Assembly: GCA_014338405.1 (NCBI GenBank)
Contig: JTDE01001565.1
Coordinates: 9,505-73,504, forward strand
Source of the DNA: Paragonimus skrjabini miyazakii
Taxonomy: Eukaryota; Platyhelminthes; Trematoda; Plagiorchiida; Troglotrematidae
Direction of reading: 5' to 3'
DNA: 64,000 nt
The translations under genes and the position numbers were made by a program. Positions 24,250 to 35,175 of this stretch are shown here, in pieces. A model generated the notes under the pieces. The model saw only the letters and a program-made list of their open reading frames with translations, made no database searches and had not been told where the DNA came from. Numbering within the stretch: position 1 is the first letter of the stretch; the number at the start of each line of letters is the position of its first letter.

Positions 24250-24679
24250 TGATTAATGTAGCACACTTACCTCGACCGAGTCGCAGGCGCATGGACTGCA
24301 TTTGAGGGCTGATGCCGTGCGGTTCGCCTATCATCAAAGCGTTGGTGGGATCAGCGACTGCAAAACAGACACAATGCCCTCGAACACTGTCTGTCGGGTG
24401 ACCTATCCAGTAGAAGGTGTACCCAGCACCTGATTCCCGTGACTTACCTTGGTCCCCAAGCCTTGTCGCGCTCAAGGCTCCTACGTCGAACCCATAGCGA
24501 CGTAGTTCCATCGCGACCAATGCAGTGCGTCGTTCTCGCCGTCCTTTGGAGCTGCATCGATCCGGCAGCGTGCGCACATTCTATGCTCCAACACAGAGCG
24601 TCTTGCGTCCCCTGACCTGTTTAAGGTTGCTCTTCGGGTTATTGAAACTTGAGTGAGCATTATCTGCTCGATGATTCAT
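24185..24679 (-). pseudogene. N-terminal half of the RTE endonuclease
   Basis: Translation starts at the ATG at 24679 (MNHRADNAHSS). After 32 codons a TAG replaces the expected Trp of the GxWNVRTL start of the nuclease fold (now GA-stop-NVRTL). The frame continues with RRTALVAMELRRYGFDVGAL and SATRLGDQG, equivalent to the 'ALSETR' strand that carries a metal-binding Glu. Here that Glu is Ala (SATR), so catalysis would be lost. It runs to ISVYGPTM and then meets a deletion at about 24205-24225, beyond which the remaining endonuclease (the GDFN and SDH motifs) is absent. The domain normally nicks chromosomal DNA for target-primed reverse transcription. Confidence 0.85.
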
Positions 24680-24690
24680 GCTGGGGGGAC

Positions 24691-25440
24691 AGTATGAGGG
24701 TGAGGGATTAGCAGTAGCATACTTTCGCCTATCCGCCCTGCCATGTGCAGCAGATAGGGTGACCCGGTTTATCCTGCGCGACGGCCGATGCAGTATGGTA
24801 TTTGGTTTTTATTGTGCAGTCGTGGTTTTTATGGACTTAGGGTACTGCCAGGACGCCCAAACCTAGACAGGAGAGCGATTAGGGCCTCCAACCAAAGCTT
24901 CTGGCTCAAAAGCCTGTACCCCAAAGCAGAATGTGACACACGCGCACACACAGGCATCAGCATCAACCAATTAGAACAGGCTCCACGGTCACAACCCAAG
25001 ACATTCGGTCCATCCACACAGAGATAATACTGCACAGACAAACCAATCACACAAACAAAGAATCAGATCAGGCAAAAAAGAAACTAACAAACCGAACCAA
25101 AACACAACGCAATGACACCATACACAGTGAACGCCTCACAACGGACGCATCTGCCGTTTGTCTCGCTGCTCCCCTTTGGCCAATCTGACCTGGTTAAACC
25201 TGCATTGACCGCGGTCGCAGTCAGCACAGCCCGCCGGATCAAAACAGCACACAAGCCTGACCACAACACTAAGGTAGCAGAAAAGGTCAGGACCACATCT
25301 CACACGAGCACAGTGACGCACTTTGCTGAGTCCGGGCGCTATGCATCTTCAACCCACGCCGCAAATCGGGCGCAGAGTGCGTGTACCATCGTATCACGTC
25401 AGCCTAACTGTCGGCAGGCCTTCACCGGTATTGTGTAGCA
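24691..25440 (-). mobile_element. 5' region of the RTE element, or an adjacent repeat
   Basis: GC-richer than its surroundings with no coding motif. The stretch at about 25130-25300 (minus strand) matches 40160-40310 (plus strand), sharing GATCCGGCGGGCT and a following GGCCAAA-GGGAGCAG box. There it lies upstream of a different LINE. It is therefore either a shared 5' module or an independent repeat. Confidence 0.55.
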
Positions 25441-28400
25441 TTTACTAACAAGCAGTGCAAATGTGCCAAAATTCTATGCCTACGGAATAAAATGAGCGAT
25501 GACTACGGGCGACAAGGCTACTAGAAATAGCCTACTTACACCAAACAGATGTGCACTAAATCTGAGCGTTTCTGATAGCCCGTAAATGTTTAGTTGGCGA
25601 GGTCTTTTCTAGTCTAACTGCGGACAATATACGATGCAACCACAACATACACTACAGAATGATTAACCCCTAGTTGCGAATGTGTTGCAGTGGACATAGA
25701 AATTAAGAAAGAGGTACATATACTACTAATAAAAATACGATACCCTGAGTAGAAAAAGTTTAATAAAATTGAAGTGATAACCTCCAAAAGCAGAATGAAC
25801 TCGTAACGTGTTCTTTAATATTTATTTCTAACGATATTTATGATATGAAATGTTGAATTCAAACAGCAAGTCCCCTGTCCACACAAATTTTACCTACAAC
25901 AATTGAACAACTTCTCAAATAGAATGATCGAGAAACACTGACTCTATTTGTAGTTGAGGTTGCTATAACAATCATTTTGTCATTGGGTATGCTTATTTCC
26001 ACCAGAATACCAATCACGTGAGATTCAATTGATACTAAACGGTATTTGCATAACTTGTTCACACTGTATTATCATTGTACTAATCCAGTGCATCTTAAAT
26101 AGCCGGTTTTCTATAAGGTGTATCCACATGGATTGTGAACAGCCACTGAGAGAAAACAAATCAGGTGAACAAACTGTGCTGTGTATCAAGAAAGTCTGGA
26201 TATCAAAATACTCACATAGGAGTTGAAGTGAAAATGAAGACACAAGATGTCAAGCTACAGAATATATCAACAGTATTGGGAAACGTAACGAACAGTACAC
26301 ACTATCATACAATCATCCATGCAATGATCCTCGGACAGATGAGTGGAGGACTGATCAATATTTTGTATAGTATCTGTAAACTGATCATCAATCACGAATA
26401 CAATTAGGGATAAGTCTATGAATAGGAGATGCCCGTTACCCTCACTATATCCATCAGTAAAGTGTTCACCTAGTTTAAAATGGGTATGACGATAGCGAGG
26501 ATGACCTTTACTGCCTCACTGGATTAGAACTTTTATGGATCTTTCTCAGATAGATAAAAAATCTGAGATCTTTGTAACCAGCAGTAAAATAAACGGAATT
26601 TACTTACATTTTCAGTGGAGTAACAAAGGATGGAAAATGTTTTTAATGAAGTGATAACAAATAAGGTTTTTGGAATCCATAAAACGCGCAATATATTTGA
26701 GAGAGAGAGAGAGAGAGTAATGCGTGGCAACGAAAGCGATCTCCCAAGCAGTTCAATAAAATGGACTAACATTGCGTACGTAACAGTGGTTATTGTATTG
26801 CCAGTTGCAAATAACAATTGCCACTGGCTTAGCAAAGCTTGGTAGACGGGTGCCCCTGGATGCAGTCACCACTCATAATGGCAGTTCTTCGTACTATTAA
26901 GTTTTATTTATGAAATATTTCCATAAGTTTAAAGGAAGGCATTAGAAGAAAAATACATCAGAAGATTGACAGAAGACTTCAGTGCAGAGTTAGCTATCAG
27001 GAACGACTGAGTTGCACACTATTCTAGGTGAACCGTTAATCCAGGCCGGCTGTAAGTTTCTGCATATCACTGTTTGCTCGTAATCAATTTTTAGTGAAAT
27101 AATCAACCACCACTGAACCGGTTTCCTGCGCCCATATTGGGATCTGTCTTTCCGTATTATTTTATTGAAGGTTTTCACTATGTTACTTGGTAAGGCATCA
27201 GTAGTGTATGAGGAACTAAAACTTTCAGAAAAATTAAAGCAGGAAACTCTGATTCGCCATTGTGCCAGTAACTTACAATTGGAAGATTCAATGCACAGAT
27301 AATGTGGATACCATCATCCTTTGTTGATTGCCTACATGAATACTCACCACGTTTTTCTTAGCAATTGCGCGTCGCTTATATCCCGCGAACTTACCGTTAC
27401 CCCTATCAAATATTGTTAATCGCAGAGAAGGTGAAAGTGGAATCTGGAAGTAGAACATCGTTTATGAACATGATCAAGCAAACTGTAAGCCTGTAGATAT
27501 ACATCCGCATTCAAGACTAACATACAAAGACATGAACGCCTCACGATATTTCAACGGAACTTCTGCATAGAAAAGGTACAAAAGTTCTCTCATCCACAAT
27601 ATCCAATCTATCAGTGTTACTAAAAAATTCCCCTGAGTTACTGCAAAGCAGAAATCAATGGGAATTCGTAGCCGCCAGCTTACGACTTTGTGGTCATCCA
27701 TTGAGGAGCGTAAACTAGCTTGTCATGTGTTTACTACAGAACTCAAATATATGTGTTCAACAATTTTAATGCACGACATTGCCAATGAAGCCTCATTATC
27801 TTGACTTGTCATTAGCTATCAGCCTTCTGGTAATGAAAGACATGAAAAAGACTATAAACGATAAATCATGTGATCATTACAACCTATAGAATACCCTCGT
27901 TTTATTGACATAAGTCAGAAACCTTGAAGTATATGTTAAAACTAATTCTGTTACTCTCACTTACACAAGAAAGATGTTGCCCTAAATGGAGACGATGGTA
28001 TAACCCCAGTGACCATGAACTTCCGAGAAGTAGTAATTTATAGTTCATCTTGATGACCCCTTGAAGATATTCACGGTCCAAGAGTCTGCTGTTTCTAGTC
28101 CTTGTCTGCTTCAAGCCCGCTTCCGCTCTTCTTATCAATGTGATCGACTTCTATCTGCCTGTCTCACTGACGCGAAATCGATCGCTTACAAGCATACTGT
28201 ACAAGTATTCTTCTATAGGGTTCTCACGAATCCCTTCACGATGACTCTAGTCATCTTTAAAAACGACGAGGTTGATACTTCCATGATGAAGTAACCATTG
28301 CCCAACTAAGCGAGAAATCAGAGGTTTGTATACAGGAGGTTCTCATAGATACCCTCTAATTTTGATTATATCACAAACAGTAGGCACAACACTAATCAAC

Positions 28401-28584
28401 ACACGCAGGCGGAAAGATTGTAATGTAGTCATAGTTAACTTAATCATTAATGTACAGAATTCTTTTCGAATTCTTAACACAGGCGTGACTACACCTCGGG
28501 CTGGACAGAAATTCTGGAGAATCTGCTATCCGACAAGTAATGAGGAAGTTTGACTAAGATAATTTCATCACCAGTCATAACTGA
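25441..28584. other. no recognised gene
   Basis: AT-rich sequence with only short frames. A GA dinucleotide run is listed separately. No domain, RNA gene or dispersed repeat was recognised. Confidence 0.4.
26699..26717 (+). repeat. (GA)n microsatellite
   Basis: Nineteen bases of uninterrupted GA repeat, visible directly. Confidence 0.95.
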
Positions 28585-29420
28585 ATGCACCTTTCGGCTC
28601 TCTCGAACAGTTTTAATCGTAGCAGAATCATGATTAAATACGTCAACTTTCGGAAGTCGTCGTATACTCCCCCTGAGTGCAGCACTTACTTATTGGCAAT
28701 TACCACTGGCGTTCCCCTCTTCAATTGGTGTTTGCAAGGGGCATCCCAAACCCAGTTCCATTCTGGAGCATGCGGAGATTTCCATGATCTGGACATTAAG
28801 CTACCGAAAGGTGGTATGCCAACTGATATCGATTATGCGGATGGTATTGCCTCACTTGGTACTTCCGCAGAAAACATGTAGACCATATTGAATCCGTTAA
28901 CTGGTATGGCTATTCTGTATGGTATGCAATCTGCACCGTGTGGATGTAAAGTGTTGTTACAAGATTGGGTTGATACTGGCTCAATTTTTGCTATTGCAAT
29001 AGGGTTGCCCGAGACTGCCGGTGATTTCATTTCTTAGGTAATGTCCTCTCGTCTGCTGGTAACATTGTTGACGAGATGTCTACGAGGATAACAAACGCAC
29101 GTGCTGCAATCACCAGCTTTCGCCACTCGTGTAGTTATAAAGAAGCCAATTTGTCGATTGAAGACAGGATTTACCATAACTATGTGCTCAGTTTTGCTCT
29201 ATGGATCAGAGACCTCCCACATTCATGCAGGACAAGATTCTAAGTACTTTATATTCGATTACCGTTTCTCACTTCAATTAGCCAGTATTAAATGGGCTGA
29301 CCGCGTGTGAAAAACGGAAGTCCATTGGCGCGTATCTGGGAAATGTGCAAGTTTGAGAGCGATGTCCAGAGTGACGTGAATGCATGATTCTCGCCGGTTC
29401 GGCCACATGTTTCGTTGTTC
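28585..29420 (+). pseudogene. LINE reverse transcriptase fragment, heavily decayed
   Basis: Motif C reads TDIDYADGIASLGTSAENM, where the family has YADD followed by a hydrophobic stretch, so one catalytic Asp is now Gly. It continues with GMQSAPCGCKVLLQDW, the segment after motif C in CR1/RTE-like LINEs of flukes. A shift to another frame gives FLGNVLSSAGNIVDEMSTRI, and a further shift gives MCSVLLYGSETSHI, both standard downstream blocks. Stops and frameshifts occur throughout. The 5' end (motifs A and B) is barely recognisable, and the tail near 29400 (RRFGHMFR) corresponds to the RWLGHV box. Confidence 0.75.
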
Positions 29421-30230
29421 TTCTTCTTTAACCTCCGTGTATTTCCATACCAAACCGATAATACCCACAAGCAGAACTGGAAGCAATAAACAGTGCTGAT
29501 GATGAACATCACATGCCTACACTGGGTAGTGATGACTGTTAGACACGAGACAGTCTTCCGTATGAAATGAGGAACTGTGGGAATGTTAAAAACTAGCGGC
29601 AGCTGGATAGAGAAGATCCTTTTCCGATGCCTTAGTAAGATTCACGAAAGTAGGCCACAAGGAAGAAATTTTGGTTTTCATCAAATCGTGATCAAAAATA
29701 ACACAAGTCGGTGAAAGATCTCTATCGTCAAAAACCTCAAAGTAGTTACGATCATCGGAACTATTCCTCAATATCCTCGACTAAATTACAAAATTGGTGC
29801 AGCAAGCTGTATGGTCTTGATTCACATATAGCAGTCTTAAGTCCAACATGATAACCAGTAATCAAGAAAACAGTACAAAACGAATAATTCACTTTATCAT
29901 CCAACTCGATTAATAGCTATTACTTCAATCTTCGTATAGACTCTTCAGAAAAGTGGTATATTAATTACCAACAATGAATTCAACAGCAAGATCAGAGAAT
30001 GTTAACATGTACATCTGCATGAAGCAGTCAATAAGCTGAACATTAACTTCTGCCGTAAATACGAACATCAGAAAGAAAAACCCAGATTGCAAAGGACTTG
30101 CTCAATTTGGACCGTGCCACAATTGTGACCACAATAGTCATAATATAGTTACTGACTAGTGAACGTTAATCACAACCTTTTCGTTCAGTTCTCACTTGGA
30201 AATTTCTCACAATAAGGCAAACAAAAGATA
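29421..30230. other. no recognised feature
   Basis: AT-rich sequence with no motif recognised. Confidence 0.4.
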
Positions 30231-30929
30231 TGGATAATTTCCAATATCGGCAACTGTTGTTGGATGAAGAATCTAACTATCTAACCATGGATGCAGCTCT
30301 ATTTGGGCGTTTACGGTGGCAACACGCTCACTCTTTGAGTTAAGGGTGTCCAGCGGAATGTTTCAGATACGTCTGATTCAGGCGACTGATAAACTCGAAG
30401 AATCGACGTGTGTCACAGATGATGTGCTGATATTTCGAAAAACGAGTACGGAGCATAACCAGATTATTGGAACAGCAGTCAATTCGACTTTGGAGCTATT
30501 TTCTAATAGACTATAGACCATAGAAACCTGGATCTTTCGATTGCGCAAAGCAAAAAGAAAACACCAGCAGTGGTTTTTGTCACAGAACGTTTCATCATTT
30601 ACATTTTCGAAAAAAAGACAGTGGTATACACAAACCGTAAACCTCTGTTAGCAATAGTAAGGAGTCCACTGAGTGATGCTCCGGGACGTTTAGAAAGGAT
30701 GTTTACCAGGCTAAAGAAGTATGCTTATGAGCTAGCCTACCAACCCGGGGACCAAGTGCACATCGATAATACTCTATCACGCGCCTATATAATCGGTGCT
30801 ACGACAGACGATTCAGAGTTCGAGACCATCGCTTCAATGGACCAAATGATGGTGCCAATGGGCAAGAGAGTGGGAGCGAATGGCTCGATAATAAAAGGTT
30901 ATGCACCTAAAAAGGTCACACGGTGTTGA
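30231..30929 (+). pseudogene. Ty3/gypsy-type pol fragment (RT and RNase H)
   Basis: From 30237 the frame gives LDEESNYLTMDAALFGRLRW, corresponding to the gypsy RT block around 'LTTFNTPFGRYRW'. A stop and frameshift follow, then LFELRVSSGMFQIRLIQA and VTDDVLIFRKTSTEHNQI (30316-30516). The second contains the YVDD-like motif, here VTDD, with the following EH. RNase H follows at 30570-30929: FEKKTVVYTNRKPLLAIVRS (the usual Asp of 'HTDHKPL' is Asn here), RLKKYAYELAYQPG and IDNTLSRAY, the conserved ADTLSR end. Much of the palm between the blocks is missing. No gag, integrase or LTR was found attached. Confidence 0.8.
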
Positions 30930-33387
30930 CGTGGACAGGGTAGCGAGGAGAATAAATCGCGTGTCATTGCGAGGGCGGATTTCGTTGAAAAGGGATATAG
31001 GTGATACAAATCACGAGGTGTCATCGGGAACGAGAATTAGGCAAATTTATCAAAAGTGAAAGTAGTGGGAGCGGACTGGAGCGATTTCTTGATTCGAGAA
31101 GGTTCAGTCGAGGAGAGTACACACACAAGCTGTCACCAACCGAACTGTGACCGATCATGGATAAGCAATAAAAAACGACGTTAAGCGACCACATCAAATT
31201 TGTTTGTAAGAGGTGATGGCTTAAATGAGCTGTTTGAACACATGTGCAACTCAAACAACCGAATCGCTTCCGTCAAGATCGTGGAACGTAACATCTAAAA
31301 GGCTAACTGGAACGTAGCGTTCTTGTCACCCGATAGCAAATGTTAATTTGAACACTTGGTCTTCTATAAAAAGAAAATTTATCTAATAAGCTGAAATTGC
31401 ATGATACTGTTCAAACCAGCATTCTTCTGGTTTTGTTGGCTGTGTAAGCAAGTATGCGAGAGTCTAATAGAGTACTAAATACAACAATAATAGATAAAAA
31501 CGATTGTAACAAGCGTTAACTGTGATTCCTCGCGGAAACCTCAAATGAACAGAACTGGCATGCACAATAATTCCTGATGTCAAACGCGCATTTCGCAATG
31601 TAACCAACGCAGTCCAAAGTTGTGCAAGAATTAAAGTAAAAATTGGTTCACTAAGTAAAATGAACAGTTCATTGAGGATAGGTTGGCTGCTAAAACAATG
31701 AGAAACAATGTTGATCTAAGTTAACAGTGAGAGAGCTGTTCATTGGATAGGAGGGCAGTTTGGTTGACCAATAGGAAACGGAAGATGATTTAAACGTTTA
31801 CAAAACCGAACCGTCCGAATATAAAGCGGTTTTCTCTTTGACTGTAAAACGTGGCAATGATTCCACACAAGAAAAACAGTATTGGATAGGAAATCGCAAT
31901 TCATAAAGAATCCGAGTAAGACGTAAGTTATAAGCAATTATCTGATGAATTAACATCAACTGTGTAAGATAGAGAAAATTGCTCTTCAACAAACTGGCCA
32001 CTATATCGATTGGTGGAACGTAGAAATTCAACATTAATGAATGTGATGTGATATACAAGAAACAGAGAACCGCTAGAATTATGAAGTATGAAGAAAAACA
32101 CGGACTTGATTAATACTTGAACTTAAGCAATCAGAGTTCAACAATGTGCGATCAGATAAGCCTAAAAAACTTCAGTAAACCAGTGACATGTAAAGAAGCA
32201 AATACCACATACTGATGTAACCTCAGTAGTTTGAACTGAATGCTTATGAACAACTTCTCTTCAGTCCGAAAAGCAAACATACTGAACGTGGGCGTACAAA
32301 ACAGATTTCAAGTGACGACGAAATGATGCAATGCTTATCAAGTTCTACAGGTCATATCACCGGAAACACAGCTGCACTAGGGAAAAGATGGATGAGTTAA
32401 CTGATATCAGTGTTAGACAAACAGCAACGTTGGAATCAAACTATCTTCTTTAGTGGTCTGAGTTTCAATGCAAACAAGAATGATACCTGTATTCTTCATA
32501 GCTAAGTCAACTGGGTTGACTCAGCTTGTCAGCTTCCTTACAGGAATAAGTTAACATACAGGCTTCAATCCATTATACACACATCGTCTATGGCCAACAG
32601 AATATGGAAACTAGTGACACCACAAGAAATACATCGTTAACTATAAATAAACTGACAACACCAGGTATTTGATCGAGAAGTGGATTAAAACTCCGAAAAA
32701 AAAGTTGTTAACGGTATCGAAAACATACAACTCTTGAAAACATTAACCGTTGTCAGCAGTGAATTGCGTCAACTAACGACATAAGCAATTTATTACGATT
32801 AACAGAAATATCAAGCATAAACAATTTTTCCATTCTGTGAAGTGGTGGCGAATAAACTTTTGACATTTTCGACATTTGTAGTCGTATAACTTCACATCTT
32901 CAATTGTGCACGTGATTCGCCCCTATTTTATTGAAGGTGACCATATGATATTAACTGATATCCACTGCTTGTCTTCAGGAATCAACTCCACAGCTTCTTT
33001 TCTGTCTGAGTGGTCCATTAACGCAATCCATCAGACCAGTATGGTCTTCGTTAATATGACTGACTGTGGGCGACTTGTACTGATGAGAAAAACAGTCTCT
33101 TTCTAGCACTTCGGGTAAGTCTAAGTAGACTGGCAACTTTTCTGTCCGATAAAGATGTGTGCCACCATCAAACTGAGGAGAGATCAGTACAGTTCGTTCT
33201 GTCTCTAATTAGTGTTTAACAGTAAACTGTGGTCCAAATTCACAATCGTTTACACCTTATCATCTGATTCTTTTGACATGCACCAACTGAGCAGCAAACA
33301 TCTCCGAATTAGTGAACACGAGGGACCATGCCATATATGGAACGACTGTCCAAACAATACGTAACTTAGCAGGAGTCTTTGAAGTGG
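30930..33387. other. no recognised gene
   Basis: AT-rich sequence downstream of the gypsy fragment. Integrase motifs and an LTR were looked for by eye and not found. Confidence 0.4.
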
Positions 33388-34054
33388 CTACATACTTTTT
33401 AAGGTCTCACCCGGTTTCCGATTCCTCTGAAAAACCTGGATGCGTCTGAACGTCACAGTTGTTCCTTCCAAACAATATTGTTTCATTTTGTGAGTGATCG
33501 ACTCCGGTCCATTTTTCCGCACTTTCTTTGCAAACTGCCAGATTTCTATGTGATCATCACCCACTACCTCCGACGAAAAAATAGACACCTGGTGCTCTTC
33601 AATAGCCCCTGAGGAATTGACCAACAAATGAACAGCCTCGTATCTCGGACTTTACGATCACCAGTTATCCAAAAGTTTGTGTGTTGATACTTCCAGCTAG
33701 TCCGTTGATGCATTCGTTTCCCAGATCGCGGATCTGTTCTTGTCTTCAGACGATATGCCACAACATTCAGCCACATGTTGGACTACTACAGACCACTAGG
33801 CTCACACAGGAATAGCATTTGGGACGCGGGGCTGGATTAATCGTCTCCCCCCCTTGCACCAATAGCTTGGACCTAGTAGCCCACGATAGTCTGAACATTG
33901 GGCCTGGATTATGCGGCTCAGGTGGAGTAAAACTTAGTAACGAGTTATGTATGGGCACTGTTCGCTGATCCCACTTGGCTAGGAGGCCTGTACGTTTGCG
34001 GTATCGTAGACTGTTTCCATTCTGCCCCACTGCGATGCGCTTTGCTTGGGTCAC
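33388..34054 (-). pseudogene. possible LTR-retroelement gag remnant
   Basis: Three consecutive minus-strand frames (34054-33767, 33776-33564, 33627-33388) read into each other with frameshifts, suggesting one decayed reading frame. The last ends FRRIQVFQRNRKPGETL, which resembles the 'F.....R.PGE(S/T)L' element of Ty3/gypsy Gag capsid domains. No zinc knuckle is present. This is a weak similarity-based call; the region could be any degraded coding sequence. Confidence 0.3.
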
Positions 34055-34984
34055 TCAAAATCCAAGGTGACAACTGGAGTGATCAGTCTACTATATTCAA
34101 GTTGACTATTATTGAGACACGTGATCCATCCATGGGGTAAGACCACATGGTTGTTTGTTTCCATTCATAAACATACATTACAATATTTTAATGTCAAGTC
34201 TGACTTAAGCCAGAATGGCAATGAAGTATACAGTCCTGAGCACATTAAAAATTTTGATAATTGTCAGGAAACAGAAAATATTATGTAACGTTCGAGTACA
34301 TTACGCTACATCTGATTAGGTATGTACTGCTGTTTGCTGGTCTACAGTTCAATAGTAGTTGTGACGCAAAACGGCACAGCCCGTGATAACACATTATTGC
34401 GCGGCATTTACTATGGCAATTTAGCACTAATTAGCATGTCTTTCGGTAGGCAGACGAGTAGTTGCCGCACGTTAATTGCTACCGCTTCCGTGAGCCGGAC
34501 AGACGTACCCTAAGAGCTTGCTCCAGGCTTAATTAAAGTCAACACGTCAATAAGAGGAGCAATTAATGTCGCGGATTCTTCATGACGTCACATCTTGACC
34601 GGATCGAGACAATGAACGTTTTTCGGACCTGAAACGAAATATACTCATTGGCCGGACTGAGTGATTGTCACTCTGTTTTGTTAAATGATCCGACACACAA
34701 AGTTATGGACGATATGGCATTTAGTATTGAAATGTAATGATCGGAATTGGATCCGGGTAATGGTGGACAGCATGGCTAGTTGGGTTGCGTAAAACGTGCA
34801 GCCAATGGCTACAGTTATCAAGAGTGATAATGTCGTCACTTTTGTAAGGCAAATAATTTCTGTTTAAGAGGTTGCCACAAAAACCCGCAGACTGCAATAT
34901 GTAACTGATGAGATGCATCGAAATGTGTTTGGGACAGAAAACCATTCCTGAATTTTCTGCTAAAATTTGCTATCAGAAGGGTCG
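34055..34984. other. no recognised feature
   Basis: A stretch at about 34270-34550 begins TGTAACG and is unusually rich in short direct repeats, but I found no second copy and no target duplication. Confidence 0.3.
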
Positions 34985-35175
34985 TTTAGAGAAAATGCCG
35001 TATTAATTCAAGCACGGATTCAACACTCCTTCCATGACTGACATCTTATGACTACTGACGAGTCATAGTGAAAACGAAACTCGATTCTAGTGTTTTTCGG
35101 AAGGGGTCGACTGGAAAGTCTATGGGATTGCGAAAATTGCGATCAATTGTGGGTGATGTTCAATCTATATCTTAT
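34985..35175 (+). mobile_element. SINE 3' part with partly preserved hammerhead
   Basis: GGATTCAACACTCC stands at the B box position, then ACTACTGACGAG where the intact SINE has ACTACTGAAGAG. GAAACTCGATTCTAGTG follows, then the 3' segment TCTATGGGATTGCG and GGGTGATGTTCAATCTATAT. In RNA terms the core CUGACGA and GAAA are intact and stem I (ACUA/UAGU) can pair, but stem II is degraded. Confidence 0.7.

Larger units (their letters stand above)
22230..24690 (-). mobile_element. RTE-type LINE, internally deleted
   Basis: A non-LTR retrotransposon on the minus strand with an apurinic-type endonuclease, reverse transcriptase and C-terminal zinc finger in order. The endonuclease resembles the copy domesticated in vertebrate p97Bcnt/CFDP2, which is RTE-derived, so I assign it to the RTE group (family knowledge). 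The middle of the endonuclease is missing, but both RT catalytic motifs are intact. There are a few in-frame stops. A GC-rich 5' region continues to about 25440. Confidence 0.85.

Noticed and set aside
34270..34550. Possible solo LTR beginning TGTAACG
   Set aside because: No matching copy, no target duplication and no clear CA end were found.
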